Notes: a model not told the origin generated them from the letters alone. Shown: positions 1 through 8,491, counted from the stretch's first letter. The stretch is DNA of 64,000 nucleotides from Comamonas testosteroni (GCF_014076415.1 NZ_CP043568.1:5456001-5520000), one strand, 5' to 3'. Made by a program: numbers and translations.

Positions 1-854
1 GCCGCCTCGTCACCGTGGGCGGCTACGCGCGCGCGGCCATCGGCCCGGACCTGCAGCAGCTGTTCATCGGCTCGGAAGGCACGCTGGGCGTGATCGTGCG
101 CATCCGCTTCAAGCTGCACCGCCTGCCCGACCACGGCCGCGCCATCGCCTATGGTTTTGCCAGCTTTGCCCAGGGCCTGGAGGCCTGCCGCCAGATCCTG
201 CAGCAAGGCGCCAACCCCGCCGCGCTGCGGCTGTACGACGCGCTGGAAAGCGGCGTGCAATTCGACCGCAGCGACCTTAACGTGCTGCTGATCGCCGACG
301 AAGGCGCGCCCGAGATCGTCGATGCCGTCATGGCCATCTGCGAACGTGTGTGTGCACCTTTGGGTGAACGGCTGGACGGTGCCGCCACCCTGGAGCGCTG
401 GCTGGACACGCGCTACCTGACCGGCAAGAGCGCCGAGGGCTTCAAGAAAGGCCCGGGCTTCGTCGCCGACACTCTGGAGATGTGCGGCCCCTGGAAAGAC
501 CTGCCGGCCATCTACGAGGAAGTGGTCGCCGCGCTGCAGGCCATCCCCGGCACCCTGGCCGGCTCGGCCCACCAGTCGCATGCCTATGTGGATGGCGCCT
601 GCCTGTACTTTTCGCTGCGCGGCGAGGTGGCCGTGGACCAGCGCGCCCAGTGGTACCGCGCGGCCTGGGACGCGGCCAACGCCGTGCTGCTGCGCCACGG
701 CGCCACGCTCAGCCACCACCACGGCGTGGGCCTGCTGCGCGCGCCCTACATGCGGCAATCGCTGGGCCCGGCCTTTGCCCTGCTGGAGGCCACCAAGCGC
801 ATGCTGGACCCCAAGAACCTGCTCAACCCCGGCAAGCTGGGGCTGGACCTCTGA
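1..854 (+). CDS. FAD-linked oxidase (GlcD/GlpD-like), C-terminal part; 5' end outside window
   Basis: The reading frame is already open at the first base, so this is the C-terminal part of a larger protein; an internal GTG at 15 is not the true start. The visible part carries hallmarks of FAD-linked oxidases of the vanillyl-alcohol-oxidase/glycolate-oxidase GlcD type. These are an IGSEGTLGVI segment from the end of the FAD domain, a HHHGVGLLRAPY motif near the C terminus, and the typical ending LDPKNLLNPGKLG. Family members oxidise 2-hydroxy acids, alkyl-glycerone phosphate or related substrates with flavin. The next ATG follows the stop after one base, so the gene is almost certainly co-transcribed with the GlpP-type regulator. 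That suggests a glycerol-3-phosphate-linked substrate, which is inference. Confidence 0.85.
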   Translation, partial: RLVTVGGYARAAIGPDLQQLFIGSEGTLGVIVRIRFKLHRLPDHGRAIAYGFASFAQGLEACRQILQQGANPAALRLYDALESGVQFDRSDLNVLLIADEGAPEIVDAVMAICERVCAPLGERLDGAATLERWLDTRYLTGKSAEGFKKGPGFVADTLEMCGPWKDLPAIYEEVVAALQAIPGTLAGSAHQSHAYVDGACLYFSLRGEVAVDQRAQWYRAAWDAANAVLLRHGATLSHHHGVGLLRAPYMRQSLGPAFALLEATKRMLDPKNLLNPGKLGLDL

Positions 855-855
855 C

Positions 856-1422
856 ATGGGCCGCCCGGACAACTCCCTGGGTGCGCGGCTGGCGCGCCGC
901 CCCGTCATCGCCACCCTTTACGGGGCCGAGCAGATGGACGCGCTGCTGGCCAGCCAGGCCGAAGTCGCCATCGTCGCCAACATCGAACTGCGCCGCCTGC
1001 GCTCGGTGATCTCCACCATCACAGGGGCGGGCAAGATCGCCATCGTCAACATCGACAGCTGCGACGGCATCTCGCCCGACAAGGGCGGCGTGGACTACCT
1101 CGTGGACCTGGGCGCCAGCAGCCTGCTGTCCACGCGCGTGGCCACCATCCAGCGCGCCAACAAGGCCGGGCTGCTGACCATGCAGAAGGTCTTCGTCACC
1201 GACCGCTCCACCTGGCCACGCAGCATCAAGGCGGTGGAGCAGAGCGACCCCAACCTCGTGCAGATCATGCCCGCCCCCATGCTGGCCCACATCACCGAGG
1301 CAGAGCGCCGCATCCTGCCGCCGCTCGTGGCCTCTGGCTTCGTCTGCAGCCAGGACCAGGTGCAGCAGGCGCTGGCCGGTGGGGCGATTGCGGTATCTAC
1401 CAGCGACAGTGGGCTTTGGTGA
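856..1422 (+). CDS. glpP: GlpP-family glycerol-3-phosphate responsive antiterminator
   Basis: The 188-residue protein matches the GlpP family in length and in its (beta/alpha)8-like motif pattern, including VIATLYGAEQMDALL, IVNIDSCDGISPDKGGVDYL and a C-terminal GFVCSQDQVQQALAGGAIAVSTS segment. In Bacillus, GlpP binds glycerol-3-phosphate and prevents termination in the glpD mRNA leader. I chose the ATG at 856 because it follows the oxidase stop codon after one base and the protein begins colinearly with the family. A frame open further upstream is only the shadow of the oxidase. The role in this Gram-negative host, probably control of a glycerol-phosphate oxidase operon, is inferred from family and linkage. 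Confidence 0.8.
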   Translation: MGRPDNSLGARLARRPVIATLYGAEQMDALLASQAEVAIVANIELRRLRSVISTITGAGKIAIVNIDSCDGISPDKGGVDYLVDLGASSLLSTRVATIQRANKAGLLTMQKVFVTDRSTWPRSIKAVEQSDPNLVQIMPAPMLAHITEAERRILPPLVASGFVCSQDQVQQALAGGAIAVSTSDSGLW

Positions 1423-1438
1423 GGAGCGGCTGCCAGGG

Positions 1439-1681
1439 TCATGGTTGGCCAGCATCCGTGTGGAGCACTCGCCGAGACTCCTGCCTGCGTCGAGTGCTCT
1501 CCAGCTCTTTTTGAAGCAACTCGGCATCCGGCAATACCATCCGGTAGTTGGCCGCCATCGCCTTGGTCGACAAGCCATCCAGCGCATACCGCGCCAAGGC
1601 ATGGCCCTTGTCGGCGCACAGGATCAGGCCGACCGGCGCGGCGGCAGATTTGCCCGCTGCCACAGGTGTCCTCCTTGTCAT
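1439..1681 (-). pseudogene. C-terminal remnant of a DUF1016/PDDEXK nuclease (YhcG-like)
   Basis: An 80-codon minus-strand stretch starting at an ATG (1681) encodes PVGLILCADKGHALARYAL, then YRMVLPDAELLQKELESTRRR. This is the characteristic end of DUF1016 (YhcG-type) proteins, whose PDDEXK nuclease domain normally sits in a protein of roughly 350 residues. The N-terminal wing and the catalytic part upstream are absent, so this is read as a decayed fragment rather than a small functional gene. The last residues diverge from the family and run into the end of the GlpP gene. No neighbouring restriction or toxin partner remains. Confidence 0.6.
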
Positions 1682-1743
1682 TGCGTCACCTTCACGGCAC
1701 AGGACAACCGGAGGGTTGCCTTCCGACAGCCCGGCCCTGCGCC

Positions 1744-2185
1744 TCAGCTCCCTCGCCGGCTCCGCATCTTCACGCGCTCCACCAGATCCTTGAGCAGATC
1801 GAAGTGCAGACGCATGTGCTTGAGCAAGTGGCGGTAGCGTGAGCGAGGCAGCTTGAAGGCCTTGTCGGCAAGCTGAATGGCGCTGGCCGCCATGTGCCAT
1901 TGCTGCTCGAATGCCGCATGGTCCTGCGGCGGATCGGCCTGCATGCGCCGAATGTGTGCCAGCGCAAGTTCCACCGCGCATGCCACTTCGAACTGGCGCG
2001 CATTGCGTCCCCGCTTGTCGTGGCAGGCCTGGGGAAAGCGCCGCCAGCGTGCTCTCCGCCATGGACAGCGAGACATGCATGGCCTTCTGCCAGGTGGGCG
2101 AGGTGGGGGATGGGGTGGCTTTCTCTGTTTCCGGGCAAGGCAGCGCATGCACTGCCACGCGGGCAGCGTTTTTGGAGGAGGTCAT
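1744..2185 (-). pseudogene. Hypothetical small protein split by an apparent -1 frameshift
   Basis: Two overlapping minus-strand frames look like halves of one gene of about 145 codons. The 5' half starts at an ATG (2185) and reads MTSSKNAARVAVHALPCPE and onward to about 2040. There the plausible coding signal jumps to the neighbouring frame, which continues as ARQFEVACAVELALAHIRR and ends with a helical, basic stretch to the stop at 1744. The switch falls in a TTTCCCC run, where one inserted base would restore a single frame, so a one-base deletion or a sequencing error fits. I do not recognise the family; the C-terminal half looks alpha-helical. The start has a GGAGGG ribosome site lying in a hairpin stem. 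Confidence 0.35.
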
Positions 2186-2188
2186 GGG

Positions 2189-2263
2189 TCAGCCCTCCCG
2201 CTGGTGGAGAGGGCTGATGGAGACAGGCTCGGCATGATGGCCGGCCAGGGAGGCGGAAGACAT
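2189..2263 (-). CDS. Possible 24-residue leader peptide
   Basis: A 24-codon ORF (MSSASLAGHHAEPVSISPLH, then QREG) begins at an ATG at 2263 preceded by CAGGAA at a good ribosome-binding distance. It stops three bases before the ATG of the downstream frameshifted gene. Its last codons overlap a hairpin, CAGCCCTC pairing with GAGGGCTG at 2190-2216, that also contains the downstream gene's ribosome site. The layout resembles a translated leader controlling the next gene, but there is no conservation evidence, so it may be chance. Confidence 0.2.
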   Translation of the reverse strand: MSSASLAGHHAEPVSISPLHQREG

Positions 2264-2381
2264 GGTCTTGATTCCTGGGTGAACAAGACCCCGATTGACG
2301 GTGGGGGCTGCAACGCCGGTTCAGGTGTTTCTACGCACCGGGCCTTTCGGCTTGCCGCCAAGTGTAGCGATACAAGCTGCT

Positions 2382-3491
2382 CTACTGCACCGTCCGGCCC
2401 GGCAGGCGCCCGCGCGCTTCCACCCAGCGGAACAGCGGCGCCACCAGCAGCAGCACGGCAATCAGCCGGCAGACCTGGAAGGCCGTGACCACGGGCACGC
2501 CCAGCTGCAGCACCTTGGCGGTGATGGCCATCTCGGTGATGCCGCCCGGCGAGGTGCCCAGCAGCAAGGTTACCCAGGGCAGGCCTGTGGCAGCGTGCAG
2601 CAGCCAGGCGAAGCCCGCGCAAACCGCCATCAGCCCCACGGTACCCAGCGCCACCATGCCCAGCCAGCGCGGAGCGGTGTGCAGGAACTCACGTCGAAAG
2701 CGCACTCCCAGGCTGACGCCGATCACCAACTGTGCGGCATTCATCAGCCATTGCGGCACGGCAGACAGCTCCAGGCCGGCCATGGTCAAGCCCATGGATA
2801 CGGCCAGCGCACCCAGAAACCAGGGATTGGCACGCCTGAGCCTGAGCATCAGCAATGCCCCGGCGCCAGTGGCCAGCGCCAGCCAGGCAAAGCCCGGCCA
2901 TTGCACATTGCGCACGCTGGGCAGCGTCAGGCCGGGGTCGCCCTGCAGCCCCGCCCATTGCAGGGCAAAAGGAATGCTCACCGTGACTATCACCAGCCGC
3001 AGGCTGTGCGCCGCAGCCACCAGATCGGTGCGCGCATGCTCGCGCTCGGCCAGCAGCGTCATCTCCGAAGCCGCACCTATCGCCCCCGAGAAATAGGTCG
3101 TGGCGCGCAAGCGCTCTTCGTCCATGCCCGGTTGCCCCAGCATGGAGGGGGCCTGCACGCGATACAGCCAGCGCCCGAAGGCCCAGCCCAGCAACAGGGC
3201 CCAGGCAATGGCCAGCGCAATCGCCCACCACAGACCGGCGACCAGCTCGGTCACCGCAGGCGTGAAATACAGGCCCAGAGCGCCGCCTATCGTCCACTGC
3301 CCCAGATCGCGCAGCCTGGCCCAGCTTTGGGTGGGCGCCCCGCCTATCGATAGCAGGGAGATGGAAATCAGCGGACCCAGCATCCACGGCAGCGGCGTAT
3401 GCAGCACCAGACAGAGCTGGGCTGCCAGCCATGCCAGCAGCAAAGTAGCGGCCACACGGGCCAGAAACACGGGGGGAAGCAATACGGACAT
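2382..3491 (-). CDS. AbrB-family integral membrane protein (PF05145-type)
   Basis: The 369-residue, very hydrophobic protein has about ten predicted membrane segments arranged as two similar halves, the pattern of the AbrB duplication family (often mis-named ammonia monooxygenase or transcriptional regulator). Typical segments are PLPWMLGPLI near the N terminus, FSGAIGAASEMTLLA in the middle and LGTSPGGITEMAITAKVL near the C terminus; the two GA/PGG-x-SEM/TEM motifs mark the internal repeat. I chose the ATG at 3491 (MSVLLPPVFLARVAATLLLAW) because it precedes the first membrane helix directly, while a longer frame adds a Cys-rich, non-family extension. Substrate and role are not established. 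It is transcribed divergently from the ChaN-like gene. Confidence 0.8.
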   Translation of the reverse strand: MSVLLPPVFLARVAATLLLAWLAAQLCLVLHTPLPWMLGPLISISLLSIGGAPTQSWARLRDLGQWTIGGALGLYFTPAVTELVAGLWWAIALAIAWALLLGWAFGRWLYRVQAPSMLGQPGMDEERLRATTYFSGAIGAASEMTLLAEREHARTDLVAAAHSLRLVIVTVSIPFALQWAGLQGDPGLTLPSVRNVQWPGFAWLALATGAGALLMLRLRRANPWFLGALAVSMGLTMAGLELSAVPQWLMNAAQLVIGVSLGVRFRREFLHTAPRWLGMVALGTVGLMAVCAGFAWLLHAATGLPWVTLLLGTSPGGITEMAITAKVLQLGVPVVTAFQVCRLIAVLLLVAPLFRWVEARGRLPGRTVQ

Positions 3492-3663
3492 GTGCACGGG
3501 AATCCGGCAAGGCACGACAATGGACGCGCGACAGGGGCAATGCCCCGCAGTATCGCGGCAAAACTCGGTGGGCAAAGCCGGTGGGAAATCTACAGCTACG
3601 AAGCCATGCCCCGTCTTTCAAGATTGGACTGCTCAAACTATGTGGACTGCATCTCAGGCATCT

Positions 3664-4554
3664 ATGCGCCTGAAGCCTCATTCTTCGCGCCCCGCGCTTT
3701 CTTTTCTGGCCACGGCAGCCGCATTGCTGCTCGGCGGCTGCGCCCATCAGACCAGCACGCTAACCTCCAGTGCAGACTGGCAGCAGACGCTGGCGCAATG
3801 GACCGATGCCCAGGTCATCGCTCTTGGCGAGCAGCATGACCAGATTGCCCATCATCAGTGGGAAGCACAAACCGTGCAGCTGCTGGCGGCTGGGCAGCGC
3901 CTGGGCGCGCTGGTGATCGAGATGGCACCGGCCGGGGGCAGCACGGCCAGCCTGGCCACCACAGCGACCGAAGAGCAGGTGCAGCAGTCACTGCAATGGC
4001 AAAGCGGCGCTGCTGGCGGTGGCTGGCCCTGGCAGGACTATGGCCCCATGGTGATGAACGCCGTGCGCGCCGGTGTACCCGTACTGGGCGGCAATCTGCC
4101 GCGCGCGCAGATGAAGCAGACCATGGGCCAGTCCCGCTATGACAACCACCTGCCAGTCCCGGGCTGGCAGTTGCAGCTGGACGCCATCAAGGATGGACAT
4201 TGCGGCCTGCTGCCCGAGTCCCAGTTCGCCCCCATGGCCCGCATCCAGCTGGCCCGCGATGAATCCATGGCCAAGGTCACGGCCACCGCCGTGCAGCAAT
4301 TGAGCCGGCCCGGCCAGTCCGTGCTGCTGGTTGCGGGACGCAGCCATGTGCGCAGTGATATCGGCGTGCCCACCTGGCTGCCCAAGGATTTGAGGCAGAA
4401 AGTGGCGATAGCCCAATCGGATAAAGCGCCAACTGCTATCAGTATGAAAGCAGACAAGCTGCTGACACTGGCGGGCAATGCCTCACAGGACCAATGCGCC
4501 CAGTTGCGCGAGCAGTGGAAAGGCCGCCCAGCCCCCCAGACACGGGCCAACTGA
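3664..4554 (+). CDS. ChaN-family (haem-binding uptake, Tiki superfamily) lipoprotein
   Basis: The 296-residue protein begins with a lipoprotein signal ending in the lipobox LLLGGC and contains the ChaN hallmarks IALGEQHDQIAHHQWEAQ near the mature N terminus and VLLVAGRSHVR near the C terminus. ChaN proteins bind haem at the outer membrane or periplasm in Campylobacter, and the superfamily shares a fold with erythromycin esterase-like and TIKI proteases. I prefer the ATG at 3664, close to the basic n-region of the signal; an in-frame ATG at 3640 would add eight residues. The stretch around codons 250-260 (about 4405-4445) contains a GATAGC...GCTATC pair and may derive from a short dispersed repeat. 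Iron or haem linkage is known for the family, not shown here. Confidence 0.72.
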   Translation: MRLKPHSSRPALSFLATAAALLLGGCAHQTSTLTSSADWQQTLAQWTDAQVIALGEQHDQIAHHQWEAQTVQLLAAGQRLGALVIEMAPAGGSTASLATTATEEQVQQSLQWQSGAAGGGWPWQDYGPMVMNAVRAGVPVLGGNLPRAQMKQTMGQSRYDNHLPVPGWQLQLDAIKDGHCGLLPESQFAPMARIQLARDESMAKVTATAVQQLSRPGQSVLLVAGRSHVRSDIGVPTWLPKDLRQKVAIAQSDKAPTAISMKADKLLTLAGNASQDQCAQLREQWKGRPAPQTRAN

Positions 4555-4559
4555 TCTGC

Positions 4560-4883
4560 TCAGTCCAGCAGCCCCTTGTTCCTGAGGGCCTGCTCAAGCA
4601 ACCGCGCCAGCCGCTCATCCGGCAACTGGGCGGTGTAGTTCAGCGTGTGAAACCAGGGGTTGGGGTGCACGGTCTCGAAGTCGCAATCCAGCATGAGACG
4701 ATAGCCACTGCGGGAAGGTGGGTGGTCCGTCAGGTATTCAGCCAGCCAGTCCTGCAGCCAATCGCCGCAGTCATCGAAGTTGTCGCAACCGAACACGGCC
4801 TCCACCAGCCTCAGCGGCAATTTGAAAGTAAAGCTCTGGGCCGGGTAATAAGGCTGGCAGGGCGGGCACATGGCTGAGTTCAT
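4560..4883 (-). CDS. Hypothetical 107-residue Cys-rich protein, partner of the GGDEF-EAL gene
   Basis: I do not recognise this family. The ATG at 4883 overlaps the stop of the upstream PAS-GGDEF-EAL gene by one base (TGATG), which indicates translational coupling and fixes the start; a TTG one codon further upstream is less likely. The protein has an N-terminal CPPC motif at residues 6-9 and a second pair in GCDNFDDCGDW near residue 35, both possible metal or redox sites. It has no signal peptide or membrane segment, and its C terminus looks helical. It may modulate or be co-produced with the c-di-GMP enzyme, which is inference from coupling alone. Confidence 0.6.
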   Translation of the reverse strand: MNSAMCPPCQPYYPAQSFTFKLPLRLVEAVFGCDNFDDCGDWLQDWLAEYLTDHPPSRSGYRLMLDCDFETVHPNPWFHTLNYTAQLPDERLARLLEQALRNKGLLD

Positions 4884-7591
4884 CAAGCTGTCACGCCGCT
4901 CTGCACATCGACCAGGGGCTGGCCGGCGCCTGCTTTTTCCAGCAGCCGCGCAAAGTCCTCCGCCGGCAAGGGGCGGCTGCAGAAATAGCCCTGGAAGAAG
5001 TCACAGCCCTTGTCTTGCAGAAAAGACAGCTGCTCCTGCGTTTCCACGCCTTCGGCCAGTACCTTCAGGCCCATGGCATGACCCAGGGCAATGACCGAGC
5101 TGCTGATGGTCATATCGTCCGCGCTGTGCGGAATGTCACGGATAAAGCCCTGGTCGATCTTGAGCAGATCGAGCGGGAAGCGCTTGAGGTGCGCCAGCGA
5201 CGAATAACCGGTGCCAAAGTCATCAATGGCCAGACGCAGGCCCAGCTCGCGCAGGCGGTTGAGCACGGCCAGCGCCTCTTCGGGCTTTTCGGCCAGTGCA
5301 CTTTCGGTGATTTCCAGCTCCAGCAGGCTGGCCGGAAAACCCGACTTGTTGAGCGCATCGGCCGTAGCCCCGGCAATATCGGTCAGCAAAAACTGGTGCA
5401 GCGAGACATTGACTGCAATCGTCAGATCGGGCAGACCGGCAGCACGCCATTGCTGACCCTGACGACAGGCCTCACCCAGCACCCACAGACCCAGCTGGCC
5501 GATGACGCCCGAGTTTTCCGCCACGGGAATGAAACGGGCCGGCGAGATCAGGCCTTCCTCTGGGTCCAGCCAGCGCAACAGGGCTTCAGCCCCCATCAGG
5601 CGCCCCGTCGCCAGCTCAATCTGTGGCTGGTAATACAGACGCATATGGCCCAGCTCCAGCGCACGGCGCAGGCGCGCCTCCAGCGCCAGGCGCTCGCGGG
5701 CGGCCTGGGTCATGTTCTCATGGAAGAAGCACCAGGCATTGGAGCCTCTGGCCTTGGCTCCATACACCGCTGCATGGGCGCCCTGCAGCAGATCGTCGGC
5801 TGTCAATGCATGGTCGGGATACAGACAGATGCCTGCGCTGACGCTGACCACCACCGACAGGCCATCTGGCGTGGTCCAGGGCTGGCCGGCTGCTGCCATC
5901 AAGCGCTCGGCCACGTCCACCGCGCTGTCGCGACCGCAAATGGATTGCGCCACCACGCAGATTTCATCGCCCGCCAGGCGGCCAATGATGTCGCCGTGCC
6001 GCAAAGCACCCTGCATCTGCACAGACACATGCCTGAGCACCTCGTCGCCGATGGAGTGGCCATAGCTGTCGTTCACGTCCTTGAAGCGGTCGATATTGAA
6101 CAGCAGCACGGCCATGCGACGGTTGGTGCTCCGACTCAATTCCACCGCCTCGCTCAGCATGCGCGTGAATTGAGAGCGGTTGGGCAGACCGGTCAAGGTG
6201 TCGCGATGGGCCAGAAACTCCAGTTGCTGCTCGCGCGCCTTCTCGGCCGAGATATCGGTGAACATGCAAACGTAATGCGTCACCTTGTCGTTGGCATCCT
6301 TGACCGCACTCAGCGACATGCGCTCAGGAAAGACCTCTCCATTCTTGCGCCGATTCCAAATTTCGCCCTGCCAGTGCCCTGTGGCGTGCATGCTGGCCCA
6401 CATGGCGTCATAGAAGGCCTTGTCATGTCGGCCGGACTTGAACATGCGCGGCGTCTTGCCCAACATTTCCGCTTCGCTGAAGCCCAGCAGCTTCGTGAAC
6501 GCGTGGTTGACCGAGAGAATTCGGCTGTGTGCATCGGTCACCACCACACCTTCGATGGTGTTGTCCACCACCGTGGAAGCCAGGCGGCTGCGCTCATCGG
6601 CCTCGCGACTCGCAGTCTGGTCGGAGAGCAGACCCGAGATCCGTATCAGGCGTCCGCTCTCATCCTTGTAGGCCTGGCCGCGTGCGCGGAACCAGCGATA
6701 CAGACCGTCAAAGCACAGCAGACGTGCCGTCAGCACCAGCATGCTGTCCTGCTCCAGTGCTTGCTCGGCCTGGGCGCGCGCACCTGCGGCATCTTCGGGG
6801 TGCAGGCGCTGTTGGAAATCGAACTCCCGGGCCAGATCCTGGCCCTGATAGCGCAGCAAGGCACTCATGCCCGTGGAGAAGTTCAGCCGCTGCTCGAGCG
6901 CGTCCCACTCCCACACGCCATTGCCGCTGCCCTCCAGCGCCAGGCGCAGCATGGTCTCGCTGCGCATCATGGCCTTGCGCGCACTCACCATCTCGCTGAG
7001 GTCCTGCAGCACGCAGACCAGGGCCACCGGCCCGTCCACACCCGAAGCCGCCACGCGGCTGGTGGTGCACAGCACGGGCGTAACCTTGCCGGTGCCGGCA
7101 TTCACGCATTGGCGCAGCACCTGGAAGTAATCGGTGCTGCCGTCCAGCAGGCGCTGCAGCTGCAGAGCAACCTCGTCCTGGTCATTCACCGGCACCAGCA
7201 CCCGGAAATCCTGACCGCGCAGCGACTCGACGCTGCAGCCCAGCCAACCCGCCAGCTTGGCATTGGCCCAGACAATCTCGGCACCGCCCACATGCACGCG
7301 AGCCATGCCGGCCGGTGCGTGGCGCACCACCAGCTCCAGCTCCTGCGCCGTCTCCCGGCCACGCTGGTCGGCGCGCGCCTTGCGCTGCATGAACAAAAGT
7401 GCAACCAGCGCTGTCGCCAGCAACCAAACAATGAACAGGCCTATCTGCCAACGCAGCGACTGTCGATTCAGCGATACATCAAAATAGCCGAGCACGCCCG
7501 CCTGCGCCCCCAACCAAAGCATCCCCACGCACAAATAGAGGGTGACAATCACCCAGGGTGTGAGCGGAGAATGCCCCTCCTCGCTTTTCAT
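4883..7591 (-). CDS. Membrane PAS-GGDEF-EAL cyclic-di-GMP enzyme
   Basis: The 902-residue protein has two N-terminal membrane helices (about 11-33 and 49-68), three PAS-like regions (about 85-200, 210-330 and 335-450), a GGDEF domain (about 455-620) and an EAL domain (about 632-880). The EAL part keeps EALLRW (from residue 669), EITESAL, DDFGTGYSS and LAEGVET, so phosphodiesterase activity on c-di-GMP is likely. The GGDEF signature is degenerate, AGDEI at 540-544, so cyclase activity is doubtful and the domain may act as a GTP sensor. I chose the ATG at 7591 (MKSEEGHSPL), just before the first helix; the longer frame adds an arginine-rich stretch. The small Cys-rich gene downstream is coupled to it. 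purU diverges from it, leaving about 50 bp for both promoters. Confidence 0.88.
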   Translation of the reverse strand: MKSEEGHSPLTPWVIVTLYLCVGMLWLGAQAGVLGYFDVSLNRQSLRWQIGLFIVWLLATALVALLFMQRKARADQRGRETAQELELVVRHAPAGMARVHVGGAEIVWANAKLAGWLGCSVESLRGQDFRVLVPVNDQDEVALQLQRLLDGSTDYFQVLRQCVNAGTGKVTPVLCTTSRVAASGVDGPVALVCVLQDLSEMVSARKAMMRSETMLRLALEGSGNGVWEWDALEQRLNFSTGMSALLRYQGQDLAREFDFQQRLHPEDAAGARAQAEQALEQDSMLVLTARLLCFDGLYRWFRARGQAYKDESGRLIRISGLLSDQTASREADERSRLASTVVDNTIEGVVVTDAHSRILSVNHAFTKLLGFSEAEMLGKTPRMFKSGRHDKAFYDAMWASMHATGHWQGEIWNRRKNGEVFPERMSLSAVKDANDKVTHYVCMFTDISAEKAREQQLEFLAHRDTLTGLPNRSQFTRMLSEAVELSRSTNRRMAVLLFNIDRFKDVNDSYGHSIGDEVLRHVSVQMQGALRHGDIIGRLAGDEICVVAQSICGRDSAVDVAERLMAAAGQPWTTPDGLSVVVSVSAGICLYPDHALTADDLLQGAHAAVYGAKARGSNAWCFFHENMTQAARERLALEARLRRALELGHMRLYYQPQIELATGRLMGAEALLRWLDPEEGLISPARFIPVAENSGVIGQLGLWVLGEACRQGQQWRAAGLPDLTIAVNVSLHQFLLTDIAGATADALNKSGFPASLLELEITESALAEKPEEALAVLNRLRELGLRLAIDDFGTGYSSLAHLKRFPLDLLKIDQGFIRDIPHSADDMTISSSVIALGHAMGLKVLAEGVETQEQLSFLQDKGCDFFQGYFCSRPLPAEDFARLLEKAGAGQPLVDVQSGVTA

Positions 7592-7642
7592 GAATTTCCT
7601 TTGTCCGCAGGGTCCTCGCCTTGCTGCGACAATTGCCGAGCT

Positions 7643-8491
7643 ATGACCCAAGCCTATATTTTGACTTTATCCTGCCCAGACCGACTGGGCCTGGTGCATG
7701 CCGTTTCCGGATTCTTGCTTGAACAAGGCGGCAATATTGAAGAAGCAGCGCAGTACAACGACCCGGTAACCGGTCTGTTCTTCATGCGCGTGCAGTTTGC
7801 CTGCGATGGCAAAGACGCCGCCTCTTTAAAGGCATCCGTTGCCGAATTAGCTGATCAATATCAAATGCAGTGGAGTTTGCACTCCAAGGCCGAGCGCATC
7901 AAGACCGTCATCATGGTCAGCAAGGAAGGCCACTGCCTCAACGACCTGCTGTTCCGCTGGAAGTCGGGCCTGCTGCCCATCGAGATCAAGGCCATCATCA
8001 GCAACCACCGCGAGTTCTATCAGCTGGCGGCCAGCTACAACATCCCCTTCCATCACATTCCCGTGACTGCCGCGACCAAGGCCCAGGCCGAAGAGCGCCA
8101 GTACGAGATCATCGAGGAGGAAGGCGCCGAGCTGGTGGTGCTGGCGCGCTACATGCAGGTGCTGTCCAACGACCTGTGCAAAAAGCTGGCCGGCCGCGCC
8201 ATCAATATCCACCACAGCTTCCTGCCCAGCTTCAAGGGCGCCAAGCCCTACTACCAGGCGCATGACCGCGGCGTGAAGCTGATCGGTGCCACCGCCCACT
8301 ATGTGACGGCCGACCTCGACGAAGGCCCGATCATAGAGCAGGACGTGGCACGCGCCGACCATACCGACACCGTGGAGGACCTGACGGCCCGTGGCCGCGA
8401 CACCGAGAGCCAAGTTCTGGCCCGTGCCGTGAAGTGGCATAGCGAGCGCCGCGTCATTCTCAACGGTCACAAGACCGTGGTGTTCCGCTAA
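7643..8491 (+). CDS. purU: Formyltetrahydrofolate deformylase
   Basis: The 282-residue protein has an N-terminal ACT domain (LSCPDRLGLVHAVSGFL, residues about 7-85) and a C-terminal formyl-transferase-like domain. The second domain has the family's NIHHSFLPSFKGAKPYYQA motif, including catalytic Asn and His, and the later GATAHYVTADLDEGPIIEQD motif with its catalytic Asp. PurU hydrolyses 10-formyl-tetrahydrofolate to formate and tetrahydrofolate, supplying formate for PurT and balancing one-carbon pools; ACT-bound glycine and methionine regulate it in E. coli. Length and the ATG at 7643 fit the family. A long frame extending upstream through the antisense of the GGDEF-EAL gene is a shadow, not an extension. 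Confidence 0.95.
   Translation: MTQAYILTLSCPDRLGLVHAVSGFLLEQGGNIEEAAQYNDPVTGLFFMRVQFACDGKDAASLKASVAELADQYQMQWSLHSKAERIKTVIMVSKEGHCLNDLLFRWKSGLLPIEIKAIISNHREFYQLAASYNIPFHHIPVTAATKAQAEERQYEIIEEEGAELVVLARYMQVLSNDLCKKLAGRAINIHHSFLPSFKGAKPYYQAHDRGVKLIGATAHYVTADLDEGPIIEQDVARADHTDTVEDLTARGRDTESQVLARAVKWHSERRVILNGHKTVVFR

Noticed and set aside
5015..8491. An open plus-strand frame of over 1100 codons running through the GGDEF-EAL gene into purU
   Set aside because: The first 870 codons are the antisense of a well-supported PAS-GGDEF-EAL gene and have no family pattern; only the last 282 codons (purU) are real. GC-rich third positions keep antisense frames open.
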